Positions 10,413 through 20,813 of a DNA stretch of 64,000 bases are shown piece after piece. This DNA comes from Lucinisca nassula (Eukaryota; Mollusca; Bivalvia; Lucinida; Lucinidae), in the NCBI GenBank assembly GCA_963580285.1, contig OY757015.1, positions 128,246,188 through 128,310,187 on the forward strand, in the 5' to 3' direction. The notes under the pieces are model-generated. The model was not told where the DNA came from, made no database searches, and was given only the letters and a program-made list of their open reading frames with translations. Within the stretch, counting starts at the first letter, position 1; every line of letters begins with the position of its first letter. The position numbers were made by a program, and so were the translations under genes.

Positions 10413-10728
10413 GGCCCCGATAGCTCAGTTGGTAGAGTGTCCGCTCCGGGGAACGGGAGGTCACGGTTTCGATCCCGGGCCGCGACATACCAAAGTCGTT
10501 AAGAATGGTACTAGCTTCTCCTCGCTTTGCACTCAGATTTTCGGTGAAGAGCTAGGACTGGTCGACCCAGTGTCAGGATAATGTGACTGGGTGTGGTATC
10601 ATGTAATGTGTCTGGGACATGATACTTTAGTGAGGCAGCAATATAAATGTGAGCATTGAGCTCCCTGTCGCAACCAGACACCGTCGTGATATGACTAGAA
10701 AATTGTTGAAAGCGACGTTAAACCCGAA
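10413..10728 (+). mobile_element. tRNA-derived SINE family G
   Basis: The 5' head has a pol III A box (TAGCTCAGTTGGTAGAGTG) and B box (GGTTTCGATCCCGGG) as in a tRNA, followed by a ~230-base body and a 3' end GCGACGTTAAACCCGAATTC plus a CA-rich tail. A closely matching reverse copy with 16-base target duplications lies at 60967-61293. A short TTACCG repeat on both sides is a possible target duplication here. It sits in the receptor intron, 246 bases from the exon at 10064-10167. Confidence 0.88.
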
Positions 10729-10828
10729 TTCACACACATTACCGCACCTACTTTGTAACAGTAAAAACCTTATAGCTTTAAGAAACAAGGATAAAACAGC
10801 TGTAGAATCAACTAGTTTCACACGGTGA

Positions 10829-11203
10829 TCTAAAGTAGAAGTAAAACAAAGATCAGGAATTGATACAATTAACTTACTCCACCCATAAAAGACACCAAAG
10901 GGAAAGAAATACAAACATTAAGCGACCAGACCATAATGGAAACCTAAACAAAGGAAGGCCATAAGGACAGTTACTTTCCCACAAAATGGCCATATGGTCA
11001 TCCGAAACTAAAAGACACAAGTGATACACACAGTAAGTAACAAACAACAACATAAAATAAATCGCCACAGAAGAGCCGCCTTGGAACGGTCAGTGGAAGA
11101 TTTCCACTGGGGGGCTTAAATCGATTGTACGTGGCCACAATCCTCGCCCTTACTTCCGTCGCGATTTAGACAAATAATTTGTTCAGTCCGCATGAAGGCC
11201 CTA
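10829..11203 (-). mobile_element. Penelope pseudo-LTR, reverse orientation
   Basis: The reverse complement matches the 3' region shared by the copies at 21480-21877 and 22815-23223, ending in the family terminus CCTGATCTTTGTTTTACTTC. No coding part is attached, so it is a 5'-truncated or solo copy. Confidence 0.85.
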
Positions 11204-11264
11204 CACTGCTTTGCCCTAGTACTGTTTCTCTTCACTCATTATTCATTTATTCAGTTTAAAGCTA

Positions 11265-11572
11265 GGGGTGGTTGGGTGAAGCGAAGTTGTTGTGATTCTT
11301 GCGTCACGTGGGCGTCCGACTAATATTGGATTACAGTTGGGCAAGGCCTGCTGTGTTTGCTGCAGGTGTTGGTAGAGATTTCTTCTATTTCCACACTTCT
11401 AGTCTCCTCTCTCCCTCATTTGCATCTCATCTACTATCTCTTCTATCTCTTTTCTTCCCTTTTCTGGTTGACGACACAAAATGGCCCATAAGGGTTGACG
11501 TGCATTTAAATCCCAATCAATCAGAATCAGAATTGTTACTGGTGACACGTCAAATGGCATTCATTCACCCGG

Positions 11573-11609
<37 letters not shown>

Positions 11610-11612
11610 CCA
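11265..11612 (+). mobile_element. SINE family H
   Basis: It shares GGGGTGGTTGGGTGA, CAAGGC(C/G)TGCTGT, a CT-rich stretch and a 3' end with ACGTGCATTTAAATCCC with the copy at 49076-49360 and the split copy at 53280-53740. It ends in a (CAAT)n tail (11577-11606). Confidence 0.75.
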
Positions 11613-12249
11613 GTTTAAAGCCGCATCACATTGAAATGTCCCATCAAATTGCAAAAATAGATACATGTATACTCTAGCACAAAATTATGGTCCGCATTGG
11701 TTGTGAAAACTTCATCAATCTAAAGTGAACAAAATAAATTGGCTCAAAAGCTGTAGGCAACTGCACTTGACATAAAAAGATTATTAAGGCGAAAAGAAAG
11801 GAAAAAATAGCATGCCAGAAAACGAACATTTTTATCTTACATCATAGAATGTAATAACGCCATGTAGTAAAGCCGGTAATGCACTAATGGAATGAATATT
11901 TAAATTAATTAGATACGGCCCGTAACGTTACATATTCGACGTCTTTAACGACGTCGCGTTTACTAATGACGGATTATAGGTATTTTTTTTTTGTAAATCA
12001 ATCGTAAATTAAATGCGTTTCATATGTCATATGATAAATAGAATCTTGCATTAGTGCTTTTGTATTATTGAATTTATTAAACTCGCCGAGGCAAAAGGCA
12101 TAAAATGCTTGGCAAAGCCTCGAATTTTATCCATTTTTCTCAATTCGTTTAATAAATGCAACATTCACACTCATGTTAGATCCTCCCTCTATTTCTGTAT
12201 GGATTCGATATAAGTGTTCACGAGTCGATCGGAGCCTCGGCTGGGTTTC
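11613..12249. other. Intron with two repeat fragments
   Basis: Bases 11840-12045 resemble the reverse complement of 53860-54005 (shared CGTAACGTTACAT and CGACGTC segments). Bases 12050-12150 resemble the hairpin MITE at 52865-52992 (inverted AATTTATTAAACTCG and its complement). No gene is seen. Confidence 0.5.
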
Positions 12250-12598
12250 GGTATAACATAGTAGCTGTTTGCACACTCTGATTTGGGCTTACACTTGTGG
12301 AGGGGGGACATTGTGCAGTCTAATCAGGGTCCACACTTGTCAAGTGGGGGCAGGACCAATGGGGTCTACACTGCATCATGATCATGCTATGGTCTTAATA
12401 TGTTTATAGGGCAGTAATTTTATATGAACAAAGAACCGTTATAAGCTTCTTTAATAATGACAGAGAATATTGATAAAATTTTAACAGTTTAAACTTGTCT
12501 ATCATATACAGTATTAAATTCATGTAAAAGTGGGATGTTGTATTGGCACAAAAGCAAGTCAATATAAACTATGTAAATAATAAGTACAAACCTCATGT

Positions 12599-12840
12599 TT
12601 TGTTTGATTTGAGGTTTAACGTCCCCGTCAACACTGTAAAGGTCATTTTGGAGACGTTGCTTCCAATTTTGTGGGACTTTTACCCGACATTGAGATGAAA
12701 TGACATCTCAAGCCCTGTCGCCCAATGAAACCAATAGGGTTTATTAGCATGGACGGTCCGCCTCGCACTGCGGTTCCTGGACAGGCTTAGATCCTCTAAG
12801 CGGTTTACCAGTACTAGTGTGTGGGCCGGATTCAGCTCTC
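12599..12840 (-). mobile_element. SINE family C inserted in the gypsy 5' LTR
   Basis: The minus-strand SINE tail (GACGTTAAACCTCAAATC-like) is on the left. The 9-base duplication ACCTCATGT occurs at 12590-12598 and 12841-12849, and the 3' LTR carries the single unduplicated site, so the insertion is precisely defined. Confidence 0.92.
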
Positions 12841-13080
12841 ACCTCATGTGATCGCTATATGTAGGAATTTGTTAACAAAAATGGTTTGAAATGTATAACT
12901 GATTTTGACAGAAAAGTGCAACAATATTATTAAATATTTTTCATTTAATATATAGTTAAATGGGTATCATGGACAGGAAACCATACCATGATGCAGTTTT
13001 GGTATGTAAATCATAAACACAGCAGGTGTCTTTTCAGACAGACCAGGTGCAGCCCTCTGGAATGAGCCTGTGAGTGGAAT

Positions 13081-13338
13081 ATGTTCTATAAAAGGGCTAT
13101 CCTTTGGAAGAAAGGAATACACCACAGAAGTGAAAAGTATGGAGTGTACATGTTTTCTGGGCCAGACTAGCTACTTTCGGCCAATTAGGCCTCATCAGTG
13201 ACCCTCAGTTATTTTCAACATTCCAAAATGGAATCAATGATCCTAAAGGACAAGAAAATATTATCTTCACTATGATGCAGGGCAGGGAGACGTTTCACCG
13301 CCGCCACACACCAGCTGTAGTGAAGTTAAATAGTCAAT
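13081..13338 (-). mobile_element. Hammerhead-ribozyme-bearing element inserted in the gypsy 5' LTR, copy 2
   Basis: This 258-base insertion is absent from the 3' LTR and flanked by GAAT at 13077-13080 and 13339-13342. It has no open frame. The minus strand carries a complete type I hammerhead ribozyme at 13159-13204. Homologous copies lie at 2468-2667 and 28395-28660. Size, lack of coding and the internal ribozyme fit a non-autonomous retrozyme-like element; its mobilising partner is unknown. Confidence 0.85.
13159..13204 (-). ncRNA. Type I hammerhead ribozyme
   Basis: Minus strand, 13204 down to 13159: stem I GGGUCA pairs completely with UGGCCC. Core CUGAUGA is at 13198-13192. Stem II is GGCC, loop UAAUU, GGCC (13191-13179). 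The second core is GAAA at 13178-13175. A minimal stem III (one G-G mismatch, U-A and A-U pairs, two-base loop) closes with A15.1-U16.1. The predicted cleavage base is the C of GUC at 13165. All core nucleotides required for catalysis are present; the weak point is the G-G mismatch in the short stem III. Short stem III is known from retroelement hammerheads thought to act as dimers. Confidence 0.82.
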
Positions 13339-13552
13339 GAATGCTGGAATGTCCAGAAACATATATAAACCACCTATCTCGGTCTCTCGGTTGATTCGGA
13401 TTTGAATTTCGCTCGTGTTCTTTGCAGTCATTCTGCTGTACAGTTCTCTTGCTTAATAAAATAGTAACTGATGATAGTCGTTTGACTGTCTGTCTGTTGA
13501 AAAACACAACGCTTAAAACTATGCGATCACAGCTCTAACAGGCTACGTTACA

Positions 13553-13836
13553 AGCTTGTTGATTGTTGCCGCTCGCAGGATATATTCTTGAACTGGATTT
13601 AAAAACTGGACAGGAAGACAAAAGAGAAGGTAAGCTTCTATTGTTACTGTTTTATTGCCTGTAAGTTAGTTTTTCTTTAAAGACAAGATGAATGGTAGAT
13701 CAAAAGAAAATGTAACTTATAATGTCAGGAGAAGGTAAATTTCTTTAAGGTACTTTTTGGATTAGGTTTTTGTTAGTTTTTTTTACTTTATCTCATGACA
13801 GATTTTTGATAAAGACATTTATTTTTGTTTTTCAAT
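13553..13836 (+). promoter_or_regulatory. Gypsy leader with candidate splice donor
   Basis: Untranslated leader between LTR and gag. No TGG-type primer-binding site is obvious next to the LTR. AGAAG|GTAAGC at 13630 is a near-consensus splice donor, and a second weaker one occurs at about 13735. These could pair with the acceptor at 18676 to make an envelope subgenomic mRNA (inference). Confidence 0.4.
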
Positions 13837-14580
13837 ATGGATGATCAAGCACAAGCCCAAGCTCAAGCTCAAGCCCAAATCTTTTTAAACATAATTAGGG
13901 AACTGACTAATATATCTCAAGCCTTAACAACACAGGGCATTTTACATACTGTCTCAAAGTTTGACGGTAACCCAGACAATTTTAGGGAATGGGTGAAGTC
14001 TACTGAGAAGTACGCCACATTAGTAAACATACCTGATGGCAGAAAAAAAAACTTATAGCTTATCAGTCATCAACGGGTGCAGTAAGTGGATTTATCCACA
14101 GGTATATGCAGGCTAATCAGCATCAACCATGGGATTATTTGAAACAACAGTTCGATGTGAGGTTCTCAGATGTCATGGAAATAAAAGCCAGGCGAAAACA
14201 TTCTTATGTTTGCCGAGTGATTATTGTCTCTTGCATAGGAGGCGTATAAAAATCAGGGTGGTGACGCTGTTGAGCGCCACTTGATTGGTATATTCGTTGA
14301 TGGCTTAACGAATGACCAACTGCAACTTTAAATCCTTAGGGATCACCCTGATACGTTTCAGGCTGCCATTGGTGTAGCTACTAATGAGCAGAACTTACGT
14401 GCAAGGGTAAATATGTCACACAGAAAAGGTGAAACAATGGAAGTTGGCCATTCACGGGGTCAAAGGTTTAGGCCAAGAAACATATAAAACAAGGTGAACA
14501 CTGTAAACAATGGGTCAGATGTTGGCATTGTGGTCAAGAAGGTCACGTGATAAGGGACTGTAAGGTCAAGGAACAAGGAA
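13837..14580 (+). pseudogene. Ty3/gypsy gag, frameshifted
   Basis: The start at 13837 opens with Met-Asp-Asp-Gln and an Ala-Gln repeat, then an Asn-Ile-Arg-Glu helix and a SKFDGNPDNFREWVKSTEKYA stretch typical of metavirus capsid N-domains. The frame breaks at the A-run near 14045 and again further on. A CCHC zinc knuckle (Cys-Trp-His-Cys ... His ... Cys) is visible at about 14523-14565. Stops and frameshifts make it non-functional. It belongs to the 12250-25976 element. Confidence 0.85.
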
Positions 14581-15325
14581 ATAGACCGGCAATGGGTCAT
14601 GGCAGAAGTAGGTCGAATGAGGCGAGGCGCCTTGTTTACAGGAAACAAGTTAGTTTTCTGCATAAAGAGATCGCTGCAGAGAACAGTAGAAACAAAAGCA
14701 ACATTTCCAAATACAGAGCGAATATTTCTGGCAAGCCAAACTCTTGTATAATTTTCATTAGTAAGCAAAAGTTTAGATGTCTTGTTGATACGGGGGCGGA
14801 GTGTTCATTTATGCACCGTAGAGTGTATGGCAATTTGAAAAACAAACCAAAGCTGCCTAAAAAGACTGTGAATTTCCAATCAGCAAATTGCACATCATTA
14901 AAAGTAGACGGTTTTATTAATGTTCAGTTCCGTATCGGTGGTTCCGAAGTGTCACAAGACTTCTATGTAGTCAGAGATTTGAATAGAAATATGATCTTGG
15001 GTTTGGATTGGCTGAAATCAAACAATGTTAGGATATACTTTGACTTAAAAAGCTTAACGGTAAATGAAAAAAAAAAACATATGCTAATTTAGAGGAAGAT
15101 ATTCATGTAGCATCAACATTAAGGATGAAACATACATGTGTTATAAAACCAAACACTGCTCAGATATGTTATGGGAAAGTAAGAGAGACTCTTGACCTTC
15201 ATTCAGGTCAATCGTATGACGTAACAGCAATTGATAGAGGTTTCATTGCAAATGAACCGGTGTTAAAGGTTATAAATTGTGTAACAACATTACCTAAAAA
15301 GAACGTTACCTTTGTTGATAGTTAA
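14581..15325 (+). pseudogene. Ty3/gypsy protease region
   Basis: In the frame open to 15092, residues around 14783-14800 read Val-Asp-Thr-Gly-Ala, the retropepsin active site, followed by a hydrophobic strand and LGLDWLKSN, the typical second protease motif. An A-run near 15070 shifts the frame; a second segment (15125-15325) continues the linker toward RT. Confidence 0.85.
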
Positions 15326-15399
15326 TCAAACAAATAGGCACTTTAAAATTTATAGGCATGGATTGTAGGCTAAAGTCGTACCAGTAAATGAAAGTAATA

Positions 15400-16140
15400 T
15401 GATTAATACTTGTTCATTTATTAAAAATGTTTCCACTAATGATACATTAAATTTAAAAGACTTGGATGTATCAGAGAAGTATAGAAAAAGGATAGAACAA
15501 TTAGGTCTGAAAAAATAAAACTTGTTTGCTAGTAAGAACTCAGAATTAGGTCATACTGATGTTGTGAAAATAAAAATAGACACTGGAAAAACAAAACCTA
15601 TATAGTTGAAACCTTGTAGGACTCCAATTAAATTGGAAGGGAAGTAATTGATAAGGCAGTTGATGAGATGTTAGATGCAGATGTAATTAGAATGTCGAAT
15701 TCACCTTGGTCATTTCCAGTTGTAATTGTTGGTAAGAAGGATGGAACAAAGAGATTTTGTGTTGACTTCAGAAAACTTAACCAGGTCACTAAAAGAATTC
15801 TTATCCTCTTCCTTCTAGCATTTCTATGTAAAGCTCATTTCTTTACATCTTTAGATCTTAAGAGTGGTTATTGGCAGGTATTAAGGGATGAAAAAGATAT
15901 AGAGAAAACGGTATTTGCATGTCATAGAGGCCTTTTTGAATTCAATGTTATGTCTTTTGGACTTTCTAATGCTCCTGCTGTCTTTCAAGAGCTCATGGTT
16001 ATTGTCTTAAATGGTTGCAATGCATTTGCCATTGCATATTTAGATGATATTTTAATTTTCAGTGAAATTTTTGATGCTCATATGTTTCATTTGAATAACG
16101 TCTTTGAAAGATAATGGATTGAAACTGAAACTTAAGACTG
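15400..16140 (+). pseudogene. Ty3/gypsy reverse transcriptase
   Basis: The open segment 15668-16114 shows the RT fingers and palm motifs in order: a PVVIVGKKDG..R.CVDFRKLN stretch, SLDLKSGYWQV, FGLSNAPAVFQ and the catalytic YLDD (about 16039-16050). Upstream frames (15400-15660) are broken by stops. The family match is Metaviridae, not Copia, Pao or retrovirus. Frame breaks on both sides mean no functional Pol. Confidence 0.92.
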
Positions 16141-16169
16141 AGGTTAATTATCTTCATTGATGAAAATGG

Positions 16170-16860
16170 CATCAAACCAGAGAAATAGAAAGTTGAAGCA
16201 ATAAGGACTTTGCCAGTCCCAACTTGTGTGAATGAAGTTCGTTCTTTCGTCGGTATGTGTTCGTATTATCGTAGGTTTATTCCTAATTTCTCACAAATTG
16301 CCGAACCTATTATTGACTCGACCAGAAAGTATGCTCACTTCAAATGGTCAGATGTACATCAAACAGCTTTTCAGTTCATTAAAGATAGTTTGACAACGGT
16401 TCCATTGTTGGTGTATCCAGATTCAAATAAACCTTACACATTGTACACTGATGCAAGTGATACCTGTATAGGTGCTTGCTTGACACAAACTTGTGGTGGA
16501 GAAGAAAAACGCTCTATAAGTTAGTTTTTCTTTAAAGACAAGATGAATGGTAGATCAAACTAAGTAGGTCAGAAGGTGAGTGGTCGACTGTAGAAAAGGA
16601 GGCTTACGCAATACACTTCTTTTTACAAAAGTTAGACTACTATCTTCATAATGTTGAATTTTAGAATCTCCAATGCAAAACAGAAAAATACAAATGTGGG
16701 CATTAGGCACGGCTGGTTATAGCTGTAAGATAGAATACATTGAGGGTAAGACGAGCACTTGTGCAGATTTATTGTCAAGACATCCTGAGAATGTCGGCTC
16801 AGAGAAAGAAAGATTGGAAGATGGGATTGACTTGGATATCAATGATAACCTTTATCAGGT
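16170..16860 (+). pseudogene. Ty3/gypsy RT connection and RNase H
   Basis: The segment 16210-16524 contains VRSFVGMCSYYRRFIPNFS (RT connection) and LYTDASDTCIGACL, the RNase H motif with its catalytic Asp. The frame then breaks near 16510; the later frame shows a GKTSTCADLLSRHP-like end at about 16743-16785, a standard gypsy RNase H C-terminal motif. A 40-base stretch at 16519-16560 (GTTAGTTTTTCTTTAAAGAC...) repeats 13667-13700 of the leader, suggesting a template switch or conversion. Confidence 0.85.
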
Positions 16861-17724
16861 AAATATTTTGGATTCATCTAGCTTTGATCCTAAGACATAC
16901 GCTAGTTGTAATATATCTCCGAAAGATGCGTTTGAGAAATATGATCTTTCGGACTTCAAAGATTTTGATATGTCTGTTGAACAATCAAAAGATGATGAGC
17001 TCATGTCTTTAAAATCCAAGACTGACAGTGGTGACATTGGAAAAGATAAACAAACACATTTTCTTGTTGTTGATAATGTATTATATTACATCTCAAATAT
17101 TGAAGATGACCCATATTTGAGATTATATACCAAAACATCTTAGAAGTCTGGTTGTTACACAATACCATGGTAGAAATGGTCACATGGGTGTACAGAAAAC
17201 TTTCGATTCAATCAGACAGAAATATTACTGGCCAAACTTGTTCAAAGAATTGAATGACATTTTATTACAACTTGTGTAGTATGTCAAACTAGATCTTTTC
17301 AAAAGGTAAACAGCCTTTACAAGAAAAAGATGTTCCGCCTTACCCTATGGCAAAGATTAGTCTAGATTTGTCAGGTCCTTATCCAACTTCAATCTCAGGT
17401 AGCAGATATATAATAGCATTTGTTGATTGGTTTAGTGGTTGGCCAGAGGCTTTCTCTGTCCCTGATAAAACAGCTGATACAGTTTCTCATTTGTTGCGCG
17501 AACACATCTTTCCACGCTTTGGGTGTCCATTGCAAATAGTTACAGACACTGACACAGAAAATGTTAATAAGATTGTTAAAGAGGTCTTAGATACCCTGAA
17601 GATTGATCATGTATTGACTAGTGTCTACCATTCCCAGAGTAATGCTAAAGTAGAAAGGTTTCATCGTACATTGCATGATGTTTTATCAAAAAGGTTGACA
17701 GAAGATCAAAGAACTTGAGACTTA
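16860..17724 (+). pseudogene. Ty3/gypsy integrase
   Basis: A decayed zinc-binding region (about 17145-17300, with YHGRNGHMGVQKT and YYWPNL) precedes the catalytic core at 17347-17718. The three acidic residues of D,D,E appear: Asp in SLDLSGPYP, Asp in IVTDTDTEN, Glu in NAKVERFHRTL. A frame break separates zinc and core domains, and a stop follows at 17716. Confidence 0.88.
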
Positions 17725-18530
17725 CATTTGAATCAAGCATTCGCTGCTTTGAGATTTAATGTTAGTGAATCTTCAAAATTCTCACCATTTTATCTATAGT
17801 ATGATAGAGACGTGGTTTTACATGTAGACAACTTACTAAACCCTCGTAGAAAATATCATGGTGAAGAGTTACTCAGAGATACATTGCAAGAACAGAACAA
17901 AGCTTTTGTAACATTTAGAAATAATCTGAAGAAAGCTGAGAAAAGACAAGCTAAATACGCAGATAAGAATTCAAAAGCAGTAGAGTTTGAAGTAGATGAT
18001 CCTGTTTATTACAGAAACTACAAAAGAAAGAACAAGTTTGATTTAAAATGGAAACCCTTTTATGGAACCATTGAAAAGAAAGGTCCTGTAACCTACATAA
18101 CTAAGAATCAATTAGATGGCTCGATAGCAAAGTACATGCAGAAATGTTGAGGTTGGCTAATATTTAAGACTGGGATACATTCAAAAGTACGGGTCAACGT
18201 TTACGGGATGTTGCTTATGTAGTTTCCCCTGAAGTTAGTGATTCTAGTTCTGACTATGACCCCGAAATAAATGTTCCCTTAAATAAATTAGTAAAGAAAT
18301 ATAGGCACGAGAGAGAAGACTCTGACAGTGAAGATAATCTTCCACTAATGAAATTATCAAAACGACTTAAAGCTAGAAATTGAGTTAAAACTGAGGCCAG
18401 TAGTTCAGAGGAGAACATGGATTATAATGACATGTCTTCTCAAGAAATGCAAATGACGAGTTTAAGATCAAGAAAACTAAATAAATTAAGTGTAAGAAAA
18501 ATAACGATGTCAGTGAAAAAGATTATTTAG
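17725..18530 (+). pseudogene. Ty3/gypsy integrase C-terminal region and tail
   Basis: Open 17812-18150 encodes a charged coiled stretch (EKRQAKYADKN) and a KWKPFYGTIEKKGPVTYI block corresponding to the GPY/F module of metavirus integrases. The downstream acidic tail (18150-18530) is interrupted by stops. Confidence 0.75.
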
Positions 18531-18667
18531 AAATCATGAAAATGCTGATCCAGAGAAAGTATCGCTTATTGTGAGTATGTTGTAAATAAAGAAAGGTCTC
18601 AAATTGGTTGTAAATATATTGTGTAAATACATGTTGATTAACTAAGTGTACTAAATGTTCATTTATA

Positions 18668-18676
18668 TTCTTTCAG
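18668..18676 (+). promoter_or_regulatory. Candidate splice acceptor for envelope subgenomic mRNA
   Basis: A pyrimidine-rich stretch followed by CAG lies between the end of pol and the envelope-like frame. Its pairing with the donor at 13630 is inferred by analogy with errantivirus elements. Confidence 0.35.
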
Positions 18677-19183
18677 AATATACTGATATACTGTATAGTC
18701 TGCATTTCATGGCTCATTAATGGTTCTAATACCTTGCATATTTCTGAAAATGTGATTTTTCAGAAGACCAATGAAATTTATACTAATGATGCACATTGGT
18801 ATGTCATATTTGTTTGTACATGACCTAAAACCATTCCAATGTTTTGTCAACAAGATCAAAGAATCTGACCTTGAAAATATTAATAAAAATATAAATTTGT
18901 TGGCCAAGAATCAAGAACAGATTGTTTCATGACCTAGATAAGTCACTATCTGTATTGATCATGACAAGAGTACAAGAAAGTGAAAACAGGAGATCAATTA
19001 TGGATCTCATAGTCTGTATTCAAAAGCTTGACACTAAAAAACTTTAAGTTACAGGGATATCGGGAAGGAAAACATTCAAGACTGGGTCAATTTATTCATA
19101 CATTTCTCCAGTTTCAAATGATTTTTGATGGAATTAAAATGACAATTCAAAACGCAGTATTCTATATTGGAAGTTTGAAAAAT
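18677..19183 (+). pseudogene. Envelope-like gene, segment 1
   Basis: Behind a candidate splice acceptor (TTCTTTCAG at 18668-18676), one frame gives a heptad-like stretch rich in Asn, Leu and Ile, then a frame change and a second helical stretch ending before 19183. This order matches the fusion-protein (F-like) envelope genes carried by some gypsy/errantivirus elements, where a coiled region precedes the globular part. It is cut at 19183 by an inverted Penelope-like fragment. Stops and frameshifts are present. Only described, not rebuilt. Confidence 0.6.
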
Positions 19184-19855
19184 AGAAGTAGATGCAATGA
19201 TCAGGAATCGATACAATTAACCCACACCTCCCATCAGAGACACCAACGGGAAAGAAACACAAACATAAAGCAACAGGCCCCAACGGAAACATCAATAGCT
19301 GAAAGCCAAAAGGACAGTTACTTTCCCACAAAATGGCCAAAAGGCTATCCAAAATAAAATAATATAAGCGACACAAACACCGAAAGACAAACCATAACAA
19401 AAATAAACCGCGACAGAAGAACCGCCTTTACTTCTACTTTGGAACGGTCAGCGGAAACGAATTCCACTGGGGGCTTAAATCGATTTTACGTGGCCACAAT
19501 CCTCGCCCTTACTTCCGTCGCGATTATGACAAATAATTTTTTCAGTCCGCATGAAGGCATCCTAACTCAACGGTGCAACATCTCCGTGAACACAAAAATC
19601 AAACAACCACAGAGATGAAACAACGGTGAGGACTCGACATCAAGAAACATCAGAAATGCTGGAGCAAAAGAAAACCAACAGTTAGACTCCGGTGGGCCCG
19701 ACCAGAGACAGGGCATCAGGTACCAACCAACATAAGCCTTTGCGTGGAACCGTCATAGAATCTGAGGCCTGACCCACTTGCGTGCAATTAAAGAGGGAAG
19801 CAAAGTTGTCAACCGTGATTGGGTTAACTACCATGCATCCAGTCGGTCATATAAC
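19184..19855 (-). mobile_element. Penelope-like element fragment, reverse orientation (3' end of ORF plus pseudo-LTR)
   Basis: The reverse complement holds the C-terminal end of the element's ORF (about 19762-19850, same as 21210-21311) followed by the pseudo-LTR to 19184. It interrupts the gypsy envelope gene. The opposite direction compared with the copies at 20366 and 21878 makes this locus contain both inverted and direct pLTRs. Confidence 0.8.
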
Positions 19856-20365
19856 ATTTATGTTATGAAAGTAGAGATTAATGTTATGAAAGCAGAGATT
19901 AAGTTGTTAACATTAAATCATTTATCCACAAGTTGTATATCTCCCAGTGATTTAAAAACGTTGTTGATAGAAGTTCAGTCAAAGTTGCCCGTGTTCTATG
20001 AACTACCGAAGAATCCTAATATGGACAAATGGTATTTTTATAAGACTTTGTCATGTATAACATACATGGAGAAAAATCAAATACGTATTGTCTTAAATTT
20101 TTTGCTAATTAATACAATAGAAAAGTATGGTATCTTTAAACTACATAATATCCCAGTACCAGTCTATAATACATCAAACCTTGATAAACTAAAACACTGC
20201 TTGGTTAAATATGAACTTTAAGCTGAGTTGAAATGATCTCAAAGAACAAGGAAGAACATGCTATTTTGTCAGAAAATGACTATTACAAGTGCAATCATCA
20301 TAAATTGCCTTTTTGTAATTCTAAAGCAATATTCTGTCCAACAAATATGAACAAATTTTGTGTTA
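19856..20365 (+). pseudogene. Envelope-like gene, segment 2
   Basis: The frames open to 20221 and from 20233 show an LSTSCISPSDLKTLL helix, a strand-rich part with Tyr-Lys and Cys, a NIPVPVYNTSN motif, and then a Cys-containing LPFCN stretch. These features fit the ectodomain of F-like envelope proteins of gypsy elements. The segment is bounded by Penelope insertions on both sides and has one frame break near 20221. Confidence 0.65.
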
Positions 20366-20813
20366 GATCAGGAAGAAATCTGTTTTGGTCTATAAAAAAT
20401 TCGAATGAGGTTTTAAATAAATTGAAATCCAGACATTTTCGTGCTTCTAGTTTGTCTACTTACGATTTTTCCACTCTTTACACTACACTTCCTCATAATC
20501 TTATAAAAGAAAAGCTTAATGATTTAATTGAATGGGCTTTTCGCAGAGAAGATTCTCTCTATCTTGCATGTAATGTCAGAAATGCATTTTTCACTTCTAA
20601 AGAGCATAAGAATTATACACTTTGGTCATGTCAGAAAGTGTGTGATGCCCTCATCTTTCTACTTGACAATATTTATATTAGATTCGGTACTAAGTTATTT
20701 AGACAAATTGTGGGTATTCCGATGGGTACTAATTGCGCACCTCTTGTGGCTGATCTATTCTTGTATTGTTATGAAAGAGACTTCAACGCGATGACTTTGA
20801 TTTTGAGATTGTA
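20366..20813 (+). pseudogene. Penelope-like reverse transcriptase, copy 1 N-part (5' truncated)
   Basis: RT-like motifs include SLSTYDFSTLYTTLPHNLI, then CNVRNAFF, FLLDNIYIRFG, and GIPMGTNCAPLVADLF (the motif-4 region). The start is truncated within the RT, fused in frame to the interrupted envelope. At about 20795 the reading jumps from the 'CYERDF' strand straight to the DDFDF segment, deleting about 300 bases including the catalytic YLDD found in copy 2. This RT type with pLTRs is best placed among Penelope-like elements; alternative is an unclassified RT lineage. Confidence 0.75.

Larger units (their letters stand above)
12250..13552 (+). mobile_element. Ty3/gypsy element 5' LTR, interrupted by two insertions
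   Basis: It aligns with the 3' LTR at 25176-25976 from TATAACATAGTAGCTG to GGCTACGTTACA. Relative to that copy it carries a SINE (12599-12840, flanked by ACCTCATGT on both sides) and a hammerhead element (13081-13338, flanked by GAAT). The promoter/polyadenylation zone includes ACATATATAAACC and AATAAAATAGTAACTG. The first bases read GG where the 3' LTR has TG. LTR differences are numerous, so the element is not recent. Confidence 0.9.

Noticed and set aside
10420..10490. A tRNA-like sequence with good A and B boxes
   Set aside because: It continues without a terminator into a SINE body and tail that recur at 60967-61293, so it is a SINE head, not a tRNA gene. The same applies at 36660-36740, 59206-59280 and 61480-61545.
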